A stretch of 64,000 nucleotides of DNA from Pseudosporangium ferrugineum (GTDB lineage Bacteria; Actinomycetota; Actinomycetes; Mycobacteriales; Micromonosporaceae): positions 744,001-808,000 of the forward strand of contig NZ_PVZG01000001.1 of NCBI RefSeq assembly GCF_003002065.1. The letters are read 5' to 3'. Shown here one piece after another: positions 24,951-34,351 of this stretch; the stretch's first letter is position 1; every line of letters starts with the position of its first letter. The position numbers and the translations under genes were made by a program. The notes beneath the pieces were generated by a model. That model had not been told where the DNA came from, made no database searches, and saw nothing but the letters and a program-made list of their open reading frames with translations.

Positions 24951-27004
24951 GCCAGGACCCGCTGCGCTACTTCCGGGTGGAGGCCCGCGAACTGGTCGAT
25001 CAGATCAGCGCGGGCGTCCTCGACCTCGACCAGCACCCCGGCACCGAACCGGTGGCCCGGCTGCTGCGCTTCGCCCACACCCTGAAGGGCGCCGCCCGGG
25101 TCGTCCGCCAGCAGGAGATCGCCGACCGCGCCCACGCCTTCGAGGAGGTGCTGGTGCCGCACCGGAGCGACGAGGGCCCGCTCCCGGCGGCCGAGCTGCG
25201 CGAACTGCTGCGGCTCAACGACGAGATCGAGGCGTACGTGTCGGCGATCGAGCCCGGGGAGAAGCCCGCCCCGGCGCCGCACCCCCAGGCACCGGGACCG
25301 CGCGAGGCGCACGCGGCGGAGCCGGCCCCCGCGGCCCGGACCGCCACCGCCGACGTGGACGACCTGCTCGACGCCATCGGCGAGGCGCACGCCCGGTTCG
25401 CCCCGCTGCGCACCGGCGGGCTCTCCCTCGAACGGCTGCACCGGGCCGCCGAGACCCTCGCCGATCAGCTGCGGACCGGGCGGGCGACGGCCGGCACCCG
25501 GGCGGCGCGGGCGGCGGCCGTCCGGCTGGCGGTGGACCTCGGCGCCTTCAGCCGGCAGCTGGCCGACACGGTCGAGCAGGCCGAACGCGAGCTGGACGAG
25601 GTGCGCGGCCGGGCCGAGCGGCTGCGGCTGGTCGCGGCGTCCGGCATCTTCACCGCCCTGCACCGAGCGGTCCGCGACGCCGCGGACGCGGAGGGCAAGC
25701 GGGTGCGCTTCGAGGGGCGCGGCGGCGACCTGCGGCTCGACCCCCAGGTGCTCACCCTGGCCGGCAGCGCGTTGCTGCACATCGTGCGCAACGCGGTGGT
25801 GCACGGCATCGAGACCGAGCAGCGGCGGGTCACGGCCGGCAAACCCGCCGAGGGCACGGTCCTGGTGACGGTCGAGCGCCGGGGCCGCTACGCGGCATTC
25901 CTCTGTACGGACGACGGCCGCGGCTTCGACCTGGTCGCGCTCCGGCGCACCGCCGAGGCCCGCGGGCTGCTCACGCCGGGCGACCCGGCACCGGCCGAGG
26001 ACGCGCTGGTCGACCTCGTCCTGCGCGGCGGGATCAGCACCTCCCCCACGGTGACCGAGGTGGCCGGGCGCGGCATCGGGCTCGACGTGGCCCGCGACGT
26101 CGCCGAGCAGCTGGGCGGGCACGTGAGCGTCCGGACCGGCACGGGCCGGGGCACGACGATCGAGCTGGTGCTGCCGCTGGCCCTGCTGTCGCTGCACGGG
26201 CTCGTCGTGGAGGCGGCCGGGACCGTCGCCAGCGTGCCGCTCGACTCCGTGCGCACGTGCGTACGGCTGGCCCCCGAGCAGGCCGCGGCCGCGGTGATGA
26301 CCGGGAAGCTGGCGTACGACGGCGAGGCGGTGCCCTTCCTCCCCCTGGCCCGCGCCCTGTACGCCGGCAGCACCGTCCCGGAGAACGCCGGACCGGGCGT
26401 GGCCGTGGTGGTCGCCGCCGACGACGAGTGCGTGGCCGTGGGCGTGGACCGCCTCGCCGGCACCTCCACCCTGGTCGTGCGCCCGCTGCCCGAGCTGGCG
26501 CCCGCGGCCCCGGTGATCGGCGGCGTGTCCATGGACCTCGACGGCAACCCGCGCCTCGTGCTCGACGCGCAGGGCCTGGTCGCCGAGACGGCCCGGCTGG
26601 GCACCCTCGGCGCGGTGCCGTCACCGGCCACCCCGCGGCTGCCGATCCTCGTGGTCGACGACTCGCTCACCACCCGGATGCTGGAGCGCAGCATCCTCGA
26701 GTCGGCCGGCTACGAGGTGGACCTGGCCGCCTCCGGCGAGGAGGGGCTCGAGAAGGCCCGCTCCCGCCGGTACGGCCTGTACCTCACCGACATCGACATG
26801 CCCGGCATCGACGGGTTCACCTTCGTCGCCGAGACGCGCGCCGATCCGGAGCTGTCCGGCGTACCGGCGATCCTGGTCAGCTCGCGGGCCAGCGCCGAGG
26901 ACCGGGCCCGGGGTGCGGACGTGGGGGCGAGCGCGTACGTGGTCAAGGGCGAGTTCGACCAGGAGGAACTGCTGGCCCACATCCGGCGGCTGGTGCCCGC
27001 ATGA
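24947..27004 (+). CDS. CheA-type histidine kinase with C-terminal receiver (WspE-like)
   Basis: A 685-aa hybrid kinase. The Hpt domain (about 1-105) has the phospho-accepting His44 in RFAHTLKGAA. A Pro/Ala linker and dimerisation region lead to the HATPase domain (about 240-410: LLHIVRNAVVHGIE, CTDDGRGFDL, VAGRGIGLDV). A CheW-like domain (about 415-545) precedes a receiver (about 563-685) with VVDDS, the acceptor Asp in YLTDIDMPGIDGF and VSSRAS. The missing free CheY is consistent with the receiver being attached here. It starts by ATGA overlap with the receptor and ends by ATGA overlap with CheB. Confidence 0.93.
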   Translation: MSQDPLRYFRVEARELVDQISAGVLDLDQHPGTEPVARLLRFAHTLKGAARVVRQQEIADRAHAFEEVLVPHRSDEGPLPAAELRELLRLNDEIEAYVSAIEPGEKPAPAPHPQAPGPREAHAAEPAPAARTATADVDDLLDAIGEAHARFAPLRTGGLSLERLHRAAETLADQLRTGRATAGTRAARAAAVRLAVDLGAFSRQLADTVEQAERELDEVRGRAERLRLVAASGIFTALHRAVRDAADAEGKRVRFEGRGGDLRLDPQVLTLAGSALLHIVRNAVVHGIETEQRRVTAGKPAEGTVLVTVERRGRYAAFLCTDDGRGFDLVALRRTAEARGLLTPGDPAPAEDALVDLVLRGGISTSPTVTEVAGRGIGLDVARDVAEQLGGHVSVRTGTGRGTTIELVLPLALLSLHGLVVEAAGTVASVPLDSVRTCVRLAPEQAAAAVMTGKLAYDGEAVPFLPLARALYAGSTVPENAGPGVAVVVAADDECVAVGVDRLAGTSTLVVRPLPELAPAAPVIGGVSMDLDGNPRLVLDAQGLVAETARLGTLGAVPSPATPRLPILVVDDSLTTRMLERSILESAGYEVDLAASGEEGLEKARSRRYGLYLTDIDMPGIDGFTFVAETRADPELSGVPAILVSSRASAEDRARGADVGASAYVVKGEFDQEELLAHIRRLVPA

Positions 27005-28077
27005 TCCGCGTGCTGGTGGTGGAGGATTCGGCGACAATGCGGCACCACCTGCGCAACGCCCTCGCGGCCGACCCCGAACTGCGGGTGGTCGGCGAGGCGG
27101 TGGACGGCGCCCAGGCGGTCGAGATGGTCGGCCGGCTGCGCCCCGACGTGGTGACCATGGACATGATCCTGCCGACGATGAGCGGGCTGGTGGCGACCGA
27201 GCACATCATGGCGGAGTTCCCGACCCCGATCCTGGTGGTGTCGTCGGCGGACCGGCGGGAGCTGTTCAGCACGTACAACGCCCTGGCGGCGGGGGCGGTC
27301 GACGTGCTCGAGAAGCCGCGCGGCGACGAGTCCGACGCCGGGTGGGGGCGGCGGCTGTGCTCGGCCGTACGCCTGGTCTCGCGGATCCGGGTCATCACCC
27401 ACCCGCGGGCCCGTCTCGACGGCCGCAACCGCCCGGAGAGCAGGCCTTCCGCGCCGGCTCCGGCGGCCTTCTCGGTACGGGACGGCGCCGCGCCGCGGAT
27501 CGTCGTGGTCGGCGCCTCCACGGGCGGACCCGGCGCCATCACCGACCTGCTGCGCGCGCTGCCCGTCGGCTTCCGGACGCCGGTGCTGTGCGTGCAGCAC
27601 CTCGCCGCGAGCGAACCCTTCGCGGTGGCGTTCTCCGACTGGCTGGCCGGGCAGACCGGGCGCAACGTCAGCTACGCCACCGACGGCCTGCCGCTGACCG
27701 CGCTCGCCGGCCGGGTCCTGCTCGCCCCGCCGGACCGGCACCTGCTCGTGGCCGACGGCGCGGTACGGCTCAGCACCGCCCCGCCCCGGCACTCGTGCCG
27801 GCCCTCCGTCGACGTCCTGTTCGAGTCGGTGGCCGCGGAGTACGGTTCCTCCGCCGTCGGCTGCCTGCTCACCGGCATGGGCCGGGACGGCGCCGACGGC
27901 CTGCTGCGGATGCGTTCCCGCGGCGCCCTCACGTTCGCCCAGGACGAGGCGAGCTGCATCGTCTACGGCATGCCGCGGGAGGCGGCGCTGCTCGGCGCGG
28001 CGGCGTACGTGCTGCCGCCCGCCCGGATCGCCGCCCGGCTCGCCGAGCTCGCCCCGCGCGAGGGGGTGCACCCATGA
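27001..28077 (+). CDS. CheB-type receptor methylesterase (WspF-like)
   Basis: A 358-aa protein with an N-terminal receiver (VLVVEDSATMRHHLRNAL, acceptor in VVTMDMILPTMSGL) and a C-terminal methylesterase domain (about 160-350) with the full triad: Ser in GASTGGPGAI, His in CVQHLAASEP and Asp in LLTGMGRDGADG. It should remove receptor methyl groups when phosphorylated by the CheA at 24947 and so set adaptation against CheR. Overlaps both neighbours by 4 bp. Confidence 0.94.
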   Translation: MIRVLVVEDSATMRHHLRNALAADPELRVVGEAVDGAQAVEMVGRLRPDVVTMDMILPTMSGLVATEHIMAEFPTPILVVSSADRRELFSTYNALAAGAVDVLEKPRGDESDAGWGRRLCSAVRLVSRIRVITHPRARLDGRNRPESRPSAPAPAAFSVRDGAAPRIVVVGASTGGPGAITDLLRALPVGFRTPVLCVQHLAASEPFAVAFSDWLAGQTGRNVSYATDGLPLTALAGRVLLAPPDRHLLVADGAVRLSTAPPRHSCRPSVDVLFESVAAEYGSSAVGCLLTGMGRDGADGLLRMRSRGALTFAQDEASCIVYGMPREAALLGAAAYVLPPARIAARLAELAPREGVHP

Positions 28078-30029
28078 GCCCCACCGTGCTGATCGTCGAC
28101 GACAGCCTGACCGTGCGGATGAACCTGCACGAGGCGTTCGAGGCGGACGGCTTCACCACGATCCTCTGCGCGACCGGCGAGCAGGCGCGGGCGGCGTTCG
28201 TCGCGGGCGGCTTCGACGTGGCGGTGCTGGACGTGCTGCTGCCCGACGCCGACGGCGTGGACCTGCTGCGCGAGCTGCGCTCCCTGCCCGGGCGCGAGCA
28301 CACCGTGACGGTGCTGCTGTCCAGCGAGGCCGAGGTCGCCGACCGGCTGCTCGGCCTGCGCACCGGCGCGGACGAGTACGTCGGCAAGCCCTACGACGCC
28401 GGCTACGTGGTGGCCCGCTCGCGGCAGCTGCTCGGCGAGGACGGCGCGGCAGCCGACCCGCGGCCGACCGTGCTGGTCATCGACGACAGCCTGACGTTCC
28501 GCGAACGGCTGCGCCAGCTGCTCGAGCCCGAGGGGTACGCCGTGCTGACCGCCGCCTCCGGCGAGGAGGGGCTGCGGACGGCGGCGGACCGGCGGCCGCA
28601 CGCGGTGATCGTGGACGGCATCATGCCGGGCATCGACGGCGCGACCGTGATCCGGCGGCTGCGCCTCGACCCGGCGCTACGCGACACGCCCTGCCTGCTG
28701 ATGACGGCCGCCGACGACTACGCGACCGAGGTGCAGATGCTGGAGGCGGGCGCCGACGCGTTCGTCCGCAAGCAGCAGGACCTCGCCGTGGTCCTCGCCA
28801 AGCTGGCGGCGGTGCTGCGGACCAGCGCCGAGCAGCTGCCCATCGAGGTGATCGGCAGCCTGCACGGCCCGGGCAAGGTGCTGGCGGTGACCGCGGACCG
28901 GCGGCGGCTCGACGAGTGGGGCGACGTCCTGCGCGCCGACGGCTACGACGTGGTCGGTGCGGGCAGCGGCGACGAGGCGCTGGACCTGCTCGCGGCGCAG
29001 CCGGTCGACTGCATCGTGCTGGGCTTCGACGACGACGCCCGGCGGACCTGCGCGCGCGTCAAGGAGGTGCCGCAGATCCGCGACACCCCGCTGGTGATGG
29101 CCGGCGACGAGGACGACGCGCTGCTGGAGTGCCTGGCCGCGGGCGCCGACGACTACGTGCGCTCGGCGGACGGCGCGGACACGCTGCGGGCGCACGTACG
29201 GGCCCAGATCCGCCGCAAGCAGTCGCTGGACGAGAGCCGGCGGATCCGCGAGGAGCTGATGCGCCGCGAGCTCGACGCGGCCGGGGAACGCGCCGCCCGC
29301 CAGCTCGCCGAGACGCGGGCCGCCCTGGTGGAGGAGCTCGAGTGGCGCAACCGCGAGCTGGAGGCCTTCAGCGGCTCGGTCTCGCACGACCTGCGCGGGC
29401 CGCTGCAGGTGATCAGCAGCTACGCCGAGGCGATGCTGGACGAGGACGACGAGCCGCTGAGCGCCCAGGTCCGGCACCGGCTGGAGCGCATCCACGCGGC
29501 CGCGGGCCGGATGGCGGACCTGGTCGAGTCGCTGCTGATCCTGGCCCGGGCCAGCCGCGGTGAGCTGCGCCGCCACCGCATCGACATGACCGAGCTGGCC
29601 TGGCAGGTGATCCGCGAGGTCGAGGCCCGCGAGCCGGGCCGCGAGATCGAGTTCCGGGTGGACGAGGCGATGACGGCCGACGCGGACGAGGGCCTGGTCC
29701 GGGTCATCCTGGAGAACCTCGTCAACAACGCCTGCAAGTTCACCCGCCGGATCGAGAAGCCGTCGATCGAGGTCGGCTGGAGCGGCCCGCACGACGAAGC
29801 CCGCTACCACATCCGCGACAACGGGGCGGGCTTCCCGGCGGGCAAGGCGGGCGAGCTGTTCCGCCCGTTCGCCCGCCTGCACAGCGCCGAGGACTTCCCC
29901 GGCACCGGTATCGGCCTGACCACCGTCCACCGCGCGGTGGAACGCCACGGCGGCGAGATCCACGCGGAGGGCGAGGACGGGCGCGGCGCGACCTTCTGGT
30001 TCACCCTTCCGCCGGGGAGGGCGAGCTAG
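28074..30029 (+). CDS. Multi-receiver hybrid histidine kinase (three receivers plus kinase), probable output of the operon
   Basis: A 651-aa protein without membrane segments. REC1 (about 1-118) has acceptor Asp53 in VLDVLLPDADG; REC2 (about 131-248) has Asp181 in VIVDGIMPGIDG; a third receiver-like region (about 266-380) lacks the acidic pair and has Gly/Phe in place of the acceptor (CIVLGFDDDA), so it looks inactive. A helical linker leads to HisKA with His438 (FSGSVSHDLRGPLQV) and HATPase (ENLVNNACKFTR, NGAGFPAGK, GTGIGLTTV). It is the last gene of the cluster, in the place where Wsp systems have the WspR diguanylate cyclase. It should receive phosphate from the CheA, then act on a further, unlinked regulator. 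Confidence 0.92.
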   Translation: MSPTVLIVDDSLTVRMNLHEAFEADGFTTILCATGEQARAAFVAGGFDVAVLDVLLPDADGVDLLRELRSLPGREHTVTVLLSSEAEVADRLLGLRTGADEYVGKPYDAGYVVARSRQLLGEDGAAADPRPTVLVIDDSLTFRERLRQLLEPEGYAVLTAASGEEGLRTAADRRPHAVIVDGIMPGIDGATVIRRLRLDPALRDTPCLLMTAADDYATEVQMLEAGADAFVRKQQDLAVVLAKLAAVLRTSAEQLPIEVIGSLHGPGKVLAVTADRRRLDEWGDVLRADGYDVVGAGSGDEALDLLAAQPVDCIVLGFDDDARRTCARVKEVPQIRDTPLVMAGDEDDALLECLAAGADDYVRSADGADTLRAHVRAQIRRKQSLDESRRIREELMRRELDAAGERAARQLAETRAALVEELEWRNRELEAFSGSVSHDLRGPLQVISSYAEAMLDEDDEPLSAQVRHRLERIHAAAGRMADLVESLLILARASRGELRRHRIDMTELAWQVIREVEAREPGREIEFRVDEAMTADADEGLVRVILENLVNNACKFTRRIEKPSIEVGWSGPHDEARYHIRDNGAGFPAGKAGELFRPFARLHSAEDFPGTGIGLTTVHRAVERHGGEIHAEGEDGRGATFWFTLPPGRAS

Positions 30030-30032
30030 CGT
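30027..30032 (+). promoter_or_regulatory. -10 box of leaderless DUF427 promoter, overlapping the upstream stop codon
   Basis: TAGCGT six bases before ATG 30039. Its TAG is the stop codon of the hybrid kinase, so the next gene has its own start inside the end of the operon. Confidence 0.5.
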
Positions 30033-30038
30033 GGGGGC

Positions 30039-30341
30039 ATGCAGGCAACCATCAATGGGACCGTCGTCGCCGACGCGGCCGAGCCGGATCTGATCACCAT
30101 CGAGGGCAACTACTACTTCCCGCCGTCCTCGCTCACCGCCGAGCTGTTCAGCGACAGCCCGACGCCGTACAACTGCCCGTGGAAGGGCGACGCGCAGTAT
30201 CACGACGTGTCGGTGGACGGGACGACCTACCACGACGCGGCGTGGAGCTATCCGAAGCCGTACCCGGCGTCGTTCGACCGGGTCGGGCGTGACTACAGCG
30301 GCTACGTGGCCTTCGACAAGACGCAGGTGCAGATCGGCTGA
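30039..30341 (+). CDS. DUF427 domain protein
   Basis: A 100-aa single-domain protein. It has the DUF427 pattern: an early strand (ATINGTVVADA), ITIEGNYYFPPSSLTAELF, then PTPYNCPWKGDAQYHDVSVDG and AWSYPKPYPA, ending YSGYVAFDK. DUF427 proteins are small beta-rich folds of unknown activity. It follows the chemosensory operon by nine bases but its leaderless promoter suggests separate control. Confidence 0.9.
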   Translation: MQATINGTVVADAAEPDLITIEGNYYFPPSSLTAELFSDSPTPYNCPWKGDAQYHDVSVDGTTYHDAAWSYPKPYPASFDRVGRDYSGYVAFDKTQVQIG

Positions 30342-30350
30342 GCCGCACCG

Positions 30351-30979
30351 CTACGCCGCCAGCACTCGCCGCAGCCAGTCGATGCGGGTGCGGCGGGCGG
30401 CGACGGAGATCGGCGCGTCCGGCACCAGGCCGTCGAAGCCGTGATAGCCGCCGGCCCAGACGTGCAGGTCGGCGGTGCCACCGGCGGCCCAGATCCGCCG
30501 GACGTAGTCGACGTCCTCGTCGCGGAAGATGTCCGCGCTGCCGACGTCCAGGAAGGTCGGCGGCAGCCCGGACAGGTCCGTCGCCCGGGCCGGTGCCGCG
30601 TACGCCGGCACGTCCGCCCCGCCGCGCGCCGTCCCGAGCAGCGCCGTCCAGCCGTACGAGACGTGGACCGCGGACTCCAACCTGACGGCAGGTCGCTGCG
30701 CTCGTCCCCGGCGACCATGCCGCCGCCGTGCAGGTAGAGCACGCACGGCAGCGGGCCGGTCTCCCCGGCGGGCCGCAGGATCAGCAGGTCGTCCCGCTCC
30801 TCGAAGGTCACCGCGCCGCCGCGGCGGACCTGCTCGTCGGTGAGCCGCTGCGCCGCGCCCAGCGCGCGCCGGGTGGCCAGCGTCTCGAGGGTCAGCGGGC
30901 GCGGGCCGGCAGCGAGGATCCCGGGCAGCGCGTCGCGCAACCCGGGATCCACGGCGGAGAGATCGCTCACCCCCGGCAC
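30351..30979 (-). pseudogene. Broken alpha/beta hydrolase (HSL/GDXG esterase family), internal deletion and frame change
   Basis: The N-terminal part (GTG 30979 or 30970 to about 30690) reads into CVLYLHGGGMVAGDE, the oxyanion-hole motif of the hormone-sensitive-lipase family. The C-terminal part lies in another frame (about 30680 to 30351: GWTALLGTARGG, LPPTFLDVGSADIFRDE, WAGGYHGFDG), carrying the catalytic Asp and His. The roughly 100 residues normally between them, including the strand with YRLAPEHP and the nucleophile motif GDSAGG, are missing. The junction is near 30670-30690. Without the serine it cannot work as an esterase. A real deletion is likelier than a one-base error because so much is absent. 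Confidence 0.8.
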
Positions 30980-31004
30980 GTTACCCGGCCGGGGCGCCGT
31001 CCGG

Positions 31005-33563
31005 TCAGTCCGTCGCGAGCGCCGCGACCGGGCTGACCTTCGCGGCGCGGCGGGCCGGCAGGACGCCCGCGGCGGCGGTGAACACGATCAGGGCCAGGAA
31101 CACCACCAGGAGCTGGCCGGCCGGCAGTTCGAGCGGCGCGTTCACCCCGAGGGCCTTGAGCGACAGCCAGGCGTACGGGACGCCGAGCACGAGCCCGATC
31201 GTGGCGCCGATCAGGCCGTACAGGCTGGACTCGGCGGTGAGCATCGCCCGCAGGCCGCCGCGGGAGAGCCCGACGGCGCGCAGCAGGCCGGACTCGCGGA
31301 CCCGTTCGACCACCGAGAGGGCGGTCGTGGTGCCGACGCCGACGACCGCGATCAGCACGGTCAGCCCGACCAGGCCGATGACGACGGCGAGGACGCCGTT
31401 GAGCACCAGGTTGAACTCGTCGCGCTGGTCGGCGAGCACCTCGACGCCGTACCCGGGGCGGCCCTGGACGGCCTGGCGCAGCGCCTTCTGCCCCGCGGTG
31501 CGGCCCTGCTCGCCGTCCTTGGCCGCGTCGGCCAGCACGCCGGAGTACGTGGCCGTCGCGCCCAGCTTGGTCAGGTCCGACGGGTCGAGCATGAAGTACG
31601 CGTGCAGCGGCCCGTCGTCCGGCAGTACGGCCACGACCTCGAGCTTGACCTGCTTCTTGCCCTTGGTGAGCGTGGTGGTGTCGCCGACGTGCAGGCCGTG
31701 GTTCTCGGCCGCGTAGCCGGCCAGGACGATCTTGCCGGGGCCGAGCGCGGCCAGCGAGCCCTCGGTCGCGTCGACCTTGCGCAGCTCGGGCAGGCCGGAC
31801 ATGACGAGGTCGGTCGGGGCCGCCTCGTCGTCCGTCGCGCCGACCCGGACGCCGGACAGCCGGCGGTACGGCGAGACGTGCGCCAGGTCGGGGCTCTGCC
31901 GGATCTGGTCCAGCACCGCCTGCGAGATCTTCTCGTCGCCGTTGGCGGTCAGTTCGTAGTCGGCGGGCGACGAGACGGCCATCTCCCGGCCGGCGAGGAC
32001 GCGGACCGAGGCACCCGTCACCACCACGCCGGCGATGAGCGTGACGCCGAGGGCGACGACGATCGAGACGGCGGCCGCCCGGCGGGGGGCACCGCCGACG
32101 CCGCCGACCGCGAGCCGCCCGACCGGGCCGAGCCGGCGCAGCGGCCAGCCGACCGTGGCGAGCACCGGGCGCACGAGCAGCGGGCCGAGCGCCATCAGCG
32201 CCAGGAACGCCAGGGCGCCGGAGCCGACGGTGGCGAGCAGCATCGGCTCGGGGTTGTAGTTGCGGGTGTCACGGCCCGGCAGGTTGGTGAACACGTACGC
32301 GGCCAGCACCCCGGCCCCGCCGAGCAGCAACACGCCGAGCACGCCCCGCAGCACGCCGATGCTCTTGCGCCCGCCGGTGGTGCTCGCCGAGCGCAGCGCC
32401 TCGAGCGGTGCCACCTTCGCGGCGGTGAACGCGGGTGCCAGCACGGCCAGGACGGTGATGCCGACGGCGAGCGCGACCACGCCGAGCGCGGGCATCAGCG
32501 GCAGGCCGGGAGCGACCAGGTCGAGGTCGAACAGGCCGGCGAGCGGCAGCACCGCGTACCCGACCAGCAGGGCGCCCAGGACGCCCACCGTGCCCGCGAC
32601 GAAGCCGGTCAGGGCGCCCTCCACCGCGAGGGCACGCCAGATGGAGCCGCGGCCCGCGCCGACCGCGCGCAGCAGCGCCAGCTGCCGCATGCGCTGGGCG
32701 AAGACGATCCGGAACGTCGAGGTGGCGACGAGGCCGGCCGCGAGGACGGCGACGAACACGAACACGCCCACCGCGATGAAGACCTCGTCGAGGTCGGAGG
32801 CGGCCTCGTTGGCCTCGGCCAGGCGCACGTCGTCGCCCTGCATGACGGCCGCCCGGTCGGCGCCCTCGGCGGGTGCCGGGGCCGCGGCGATGATGCGCTC
32901 CGCGGCGGTGGTGACGGCCGCTCGATCGGTGCCCGGCGCGAGCCGCAGTTCGACGCGGCTCATGTACTTGTCGCGCGAGAGCGCCGTCACGATCTTCTCC
33001 GGCGCGTACCCGACGAAGCCGTAGTCGCTGTCGGCGTCGACGATCCCGGTGACCTTGACCTGCGCCGGCTTGATCGGCCGGCCCTTGTCGTCCCAGTCGG
33101 TGTGGATGGTGACCGCGCTGCCGACGGGCAGGCCCATGCGGTCGGCGGTCCGCGGGGTCACCGCGATCTCGCCGGGCTTCGACGGGTACACGCCCTTGGC
33201 GATCTTCACGGTGGCGAGCGGGCCGCTGCCCGGGTCGGACATCACGGCGAGGTAGTCGCCGTTCAGGTCGCCGCCGCCCTCGGCCCGGCCGACCGCCTCG
33301 GCGACGCCGGGCAGGGCGCGCAGCGCGGCCACGTCGGCGGCGCGGATCTGCACCCCGCCGCCGCTGTCGGCCGGAGCGCCGATGACCAGGTCGACCGCGG
33401 CCGGGGTGCCGCTGAGCCCCTCGATCGCGGTCCGCTCGGTGATCTGCTGGGCGAGGACGGTGGCGTACACGACGAACGAGGCGACCAGCACGGCGAGGCC
33501 GGTCAGCAGGAGCCGGGCCGGGCGCTTGGCGACGCCGGCCAGCTGGGTTCCGAGGACCTTCAC
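31005..33563 (-). CDS. FtsX-type ABC transporter permease, 852 aa
   Basis: A large permease with two FtsX/MacB units: N-terminal TM (ARLLLTGLAVLVASFVVYA), an extracytoplasmic domain, three TMs (near 250-400), then a linking pair of TMs and a second unit ending in three TMs with VVERVRESGLLRAVGLSRGGLR. Typical of large Gram-positive exporters of lipids, peptides or antibiotics. GTG 33563 overlaps the stop of the ATPase gene (GTGA). The operon is divergent from a two-component system at 34517, an arrangement often found for self-regulated export. Confidence 0.92.
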   Translation of the reverse strand: MKVLGTQLAGVAKRPARLLLTGLAVLVASFVVYATVLAQQITERTAIEGLSGTPAAVDLVIGAPADSGGGVQIRAADVAALRALPGVAEAVGRAEGGGDLNGDYLAVMSDPGSGPLATVKIAKGVYPSKPGEIAVTPRTADRMGLPVGSAVTIHTDWDDKGRPIKPAQVKVTGIVDADSDYGFVGYAPEKIVTALSRDKYMSRVELRLAPGTDRAAVTTAAERIIAAAPAPAEGADRAAVMQGDDVRLAEANEAASDLDEVFIAVGVFVFVAVLAAGLVATSTFRIVFAQRMRQLALLRAVGAGRGSIWRALAVEGALTGFVAGTVGVLGALLVGYAVLPLAGLFDLDLVAPGLPLMPALGVVALAVGITVLAVLAPAFTAAKVAPLEALRSASTTGGRKSIGVLRGVLGVLLLGGAGVLAAYVFTNLPGRDTRNYNPEPMLLATVGSGALAFLALMALGPLLVRPVLATVGWPLRRLGPVGRLAVGGVGGAPRRAAAVSIVVALGVTLIAGVVVTGASVRVLAGREMAVSSPADYELTANGDEKISQAVLDQIRQSPDLAHVSPYRRLSGVRVGATDDEAAPTDLVMSGLPELRKVDATEGSLAALGPGKIVLAGYAAENHGLHVGDTTTLTKGKKQVKLEVVAVLPDDGPLHAYFMLDPSDLTKLGATATYSGVLADAAKDGEQGRTAGQKALRQAVQGRPGYGVEVLADQRDEFNLVLNGVLAVVIGLVGLTVLIAVVGVGTTTALSVVERVRESGLLRAVGLSRGGLRAMLTAESSLYGLIGATIGLVLGVPYAWLSLKALGVNAPLELPAGQLLVVFLALIVFTAAAGVLPARRAAKVSPVAALATD

Positions 33564-34351
33564 CGGTGGTTCCCCAGGCTCTGCAGGGCCTCGGTGACGG
33601 AGGCGCGGTCGGGGCGGTCGATCTCGCCGGCGATCCGGCCGTCGGCGAGCAGGACGACGCGGTCGGCGTACGCGGCCGCGCCCGGGTCGTGGGTGACCAT
33701 GACGATGGTCTGGCCGAGGTCGCGGACCGAGCCGCGCAGGAAGGACAGCACCTCGGCGCCGGAGCGGGAGTCGAGGTTGCCGGTCGGCTCGTCGGCGAAG
33801 ACCACCTCGGGGCGGGCCACCAGGGCCCGGGCGAGCGCGACCCGCTGCTGCTGGCCGCCGGAGAGCTCGCTGGGCCGGTGGGTGAGGCGGCCGTCGAGGC
33901 CGAGCACGCCGGTGAGGTGGGCGAGCAGTCCGCGCTCGGCGGTGCGGCCGGCCAGGTCCAGCGGCAGCGTGATGTTCTGCTCGGCGGTGAGCTGCGGGAG
34001 CAGGTTGAACGACTGGAAGACGAAGCCGATCCGCTCCCGGCGGACCTTGGTCAGCACCCGGTCCGGCTGCACGGTCAGGTCGGTGCCGCCGAGCAGGGCC
34101 TTGCCGGAGGTCGCGGTGTCGAGCCCGGCGAGGCAGTGCATCAGCGTCGACTTGCCGGAGCCGGACGGGCCCATGATCGCGGTGAACTGGGCGCGGGTGA
34201 AGCCGACCGTGACGCCGTCGAGGGCGCGCACCGCGGTGTCGCCGCTGCCGTACACCTTCACCAGGTCCACGGCCGCGACGGCGGTGAGCCGGCCGTCGGC
34301 GCCGCCCGCGGCGGGTGTCGTCGGCACGTCGGCCGGGGACTGGGTGTGCAT
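33560..34351 (-). CDS. ABC transporter ATP-binding protein
   Basis: A 263-aa ATPase. ATG 34351 is chosen over an upstream frame because GGAGG lies seven bases before it. Motifs: Walker A MGPSGSGKST, Q-loop VFQSFNLLPQ, signature LSGGQQQRVALARAL, Walker B VVFADEPTGNLD and switch His in VTHD. It is a LolD/MacB-type subunit that drives the adjacent 852-aa permease. The first 35 residues are a Pro/Ala/Thr-rich extension not needed for the fold. Confidence 0.94.
   Translation of the reverse strand: MHTQSPADVPTTPAAGGADGRLTAVAAVDLVKVYGSGDTAVRALDGVTVGFTRAQFTAIMGPSGSGKSTLMHCLAGLDTATSGKALLGGTDLTVQPDRVLTKVRRERIGFVFQSFNLLPQLTAEQNITLPLDLAGRTAERGLLAHLTGVLGLDGRLTHRPSELSGGQQQRVALARALVARPEVVFADEPTGNLDSRSGAEVLSFLRGSVRDLGQTIVMVTHDPGAAAYADRVVLLADGRIAGEIDRPDRASVTEALQSLGNHR

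Noticed and set aside
21012-30029. Flagellar chemotaxis cluster
   Set aside because: No CheY, CheD, or flagellar gene is adjacent, and the two CheW genes with CheR-TPR fit Wsp-type systems better.
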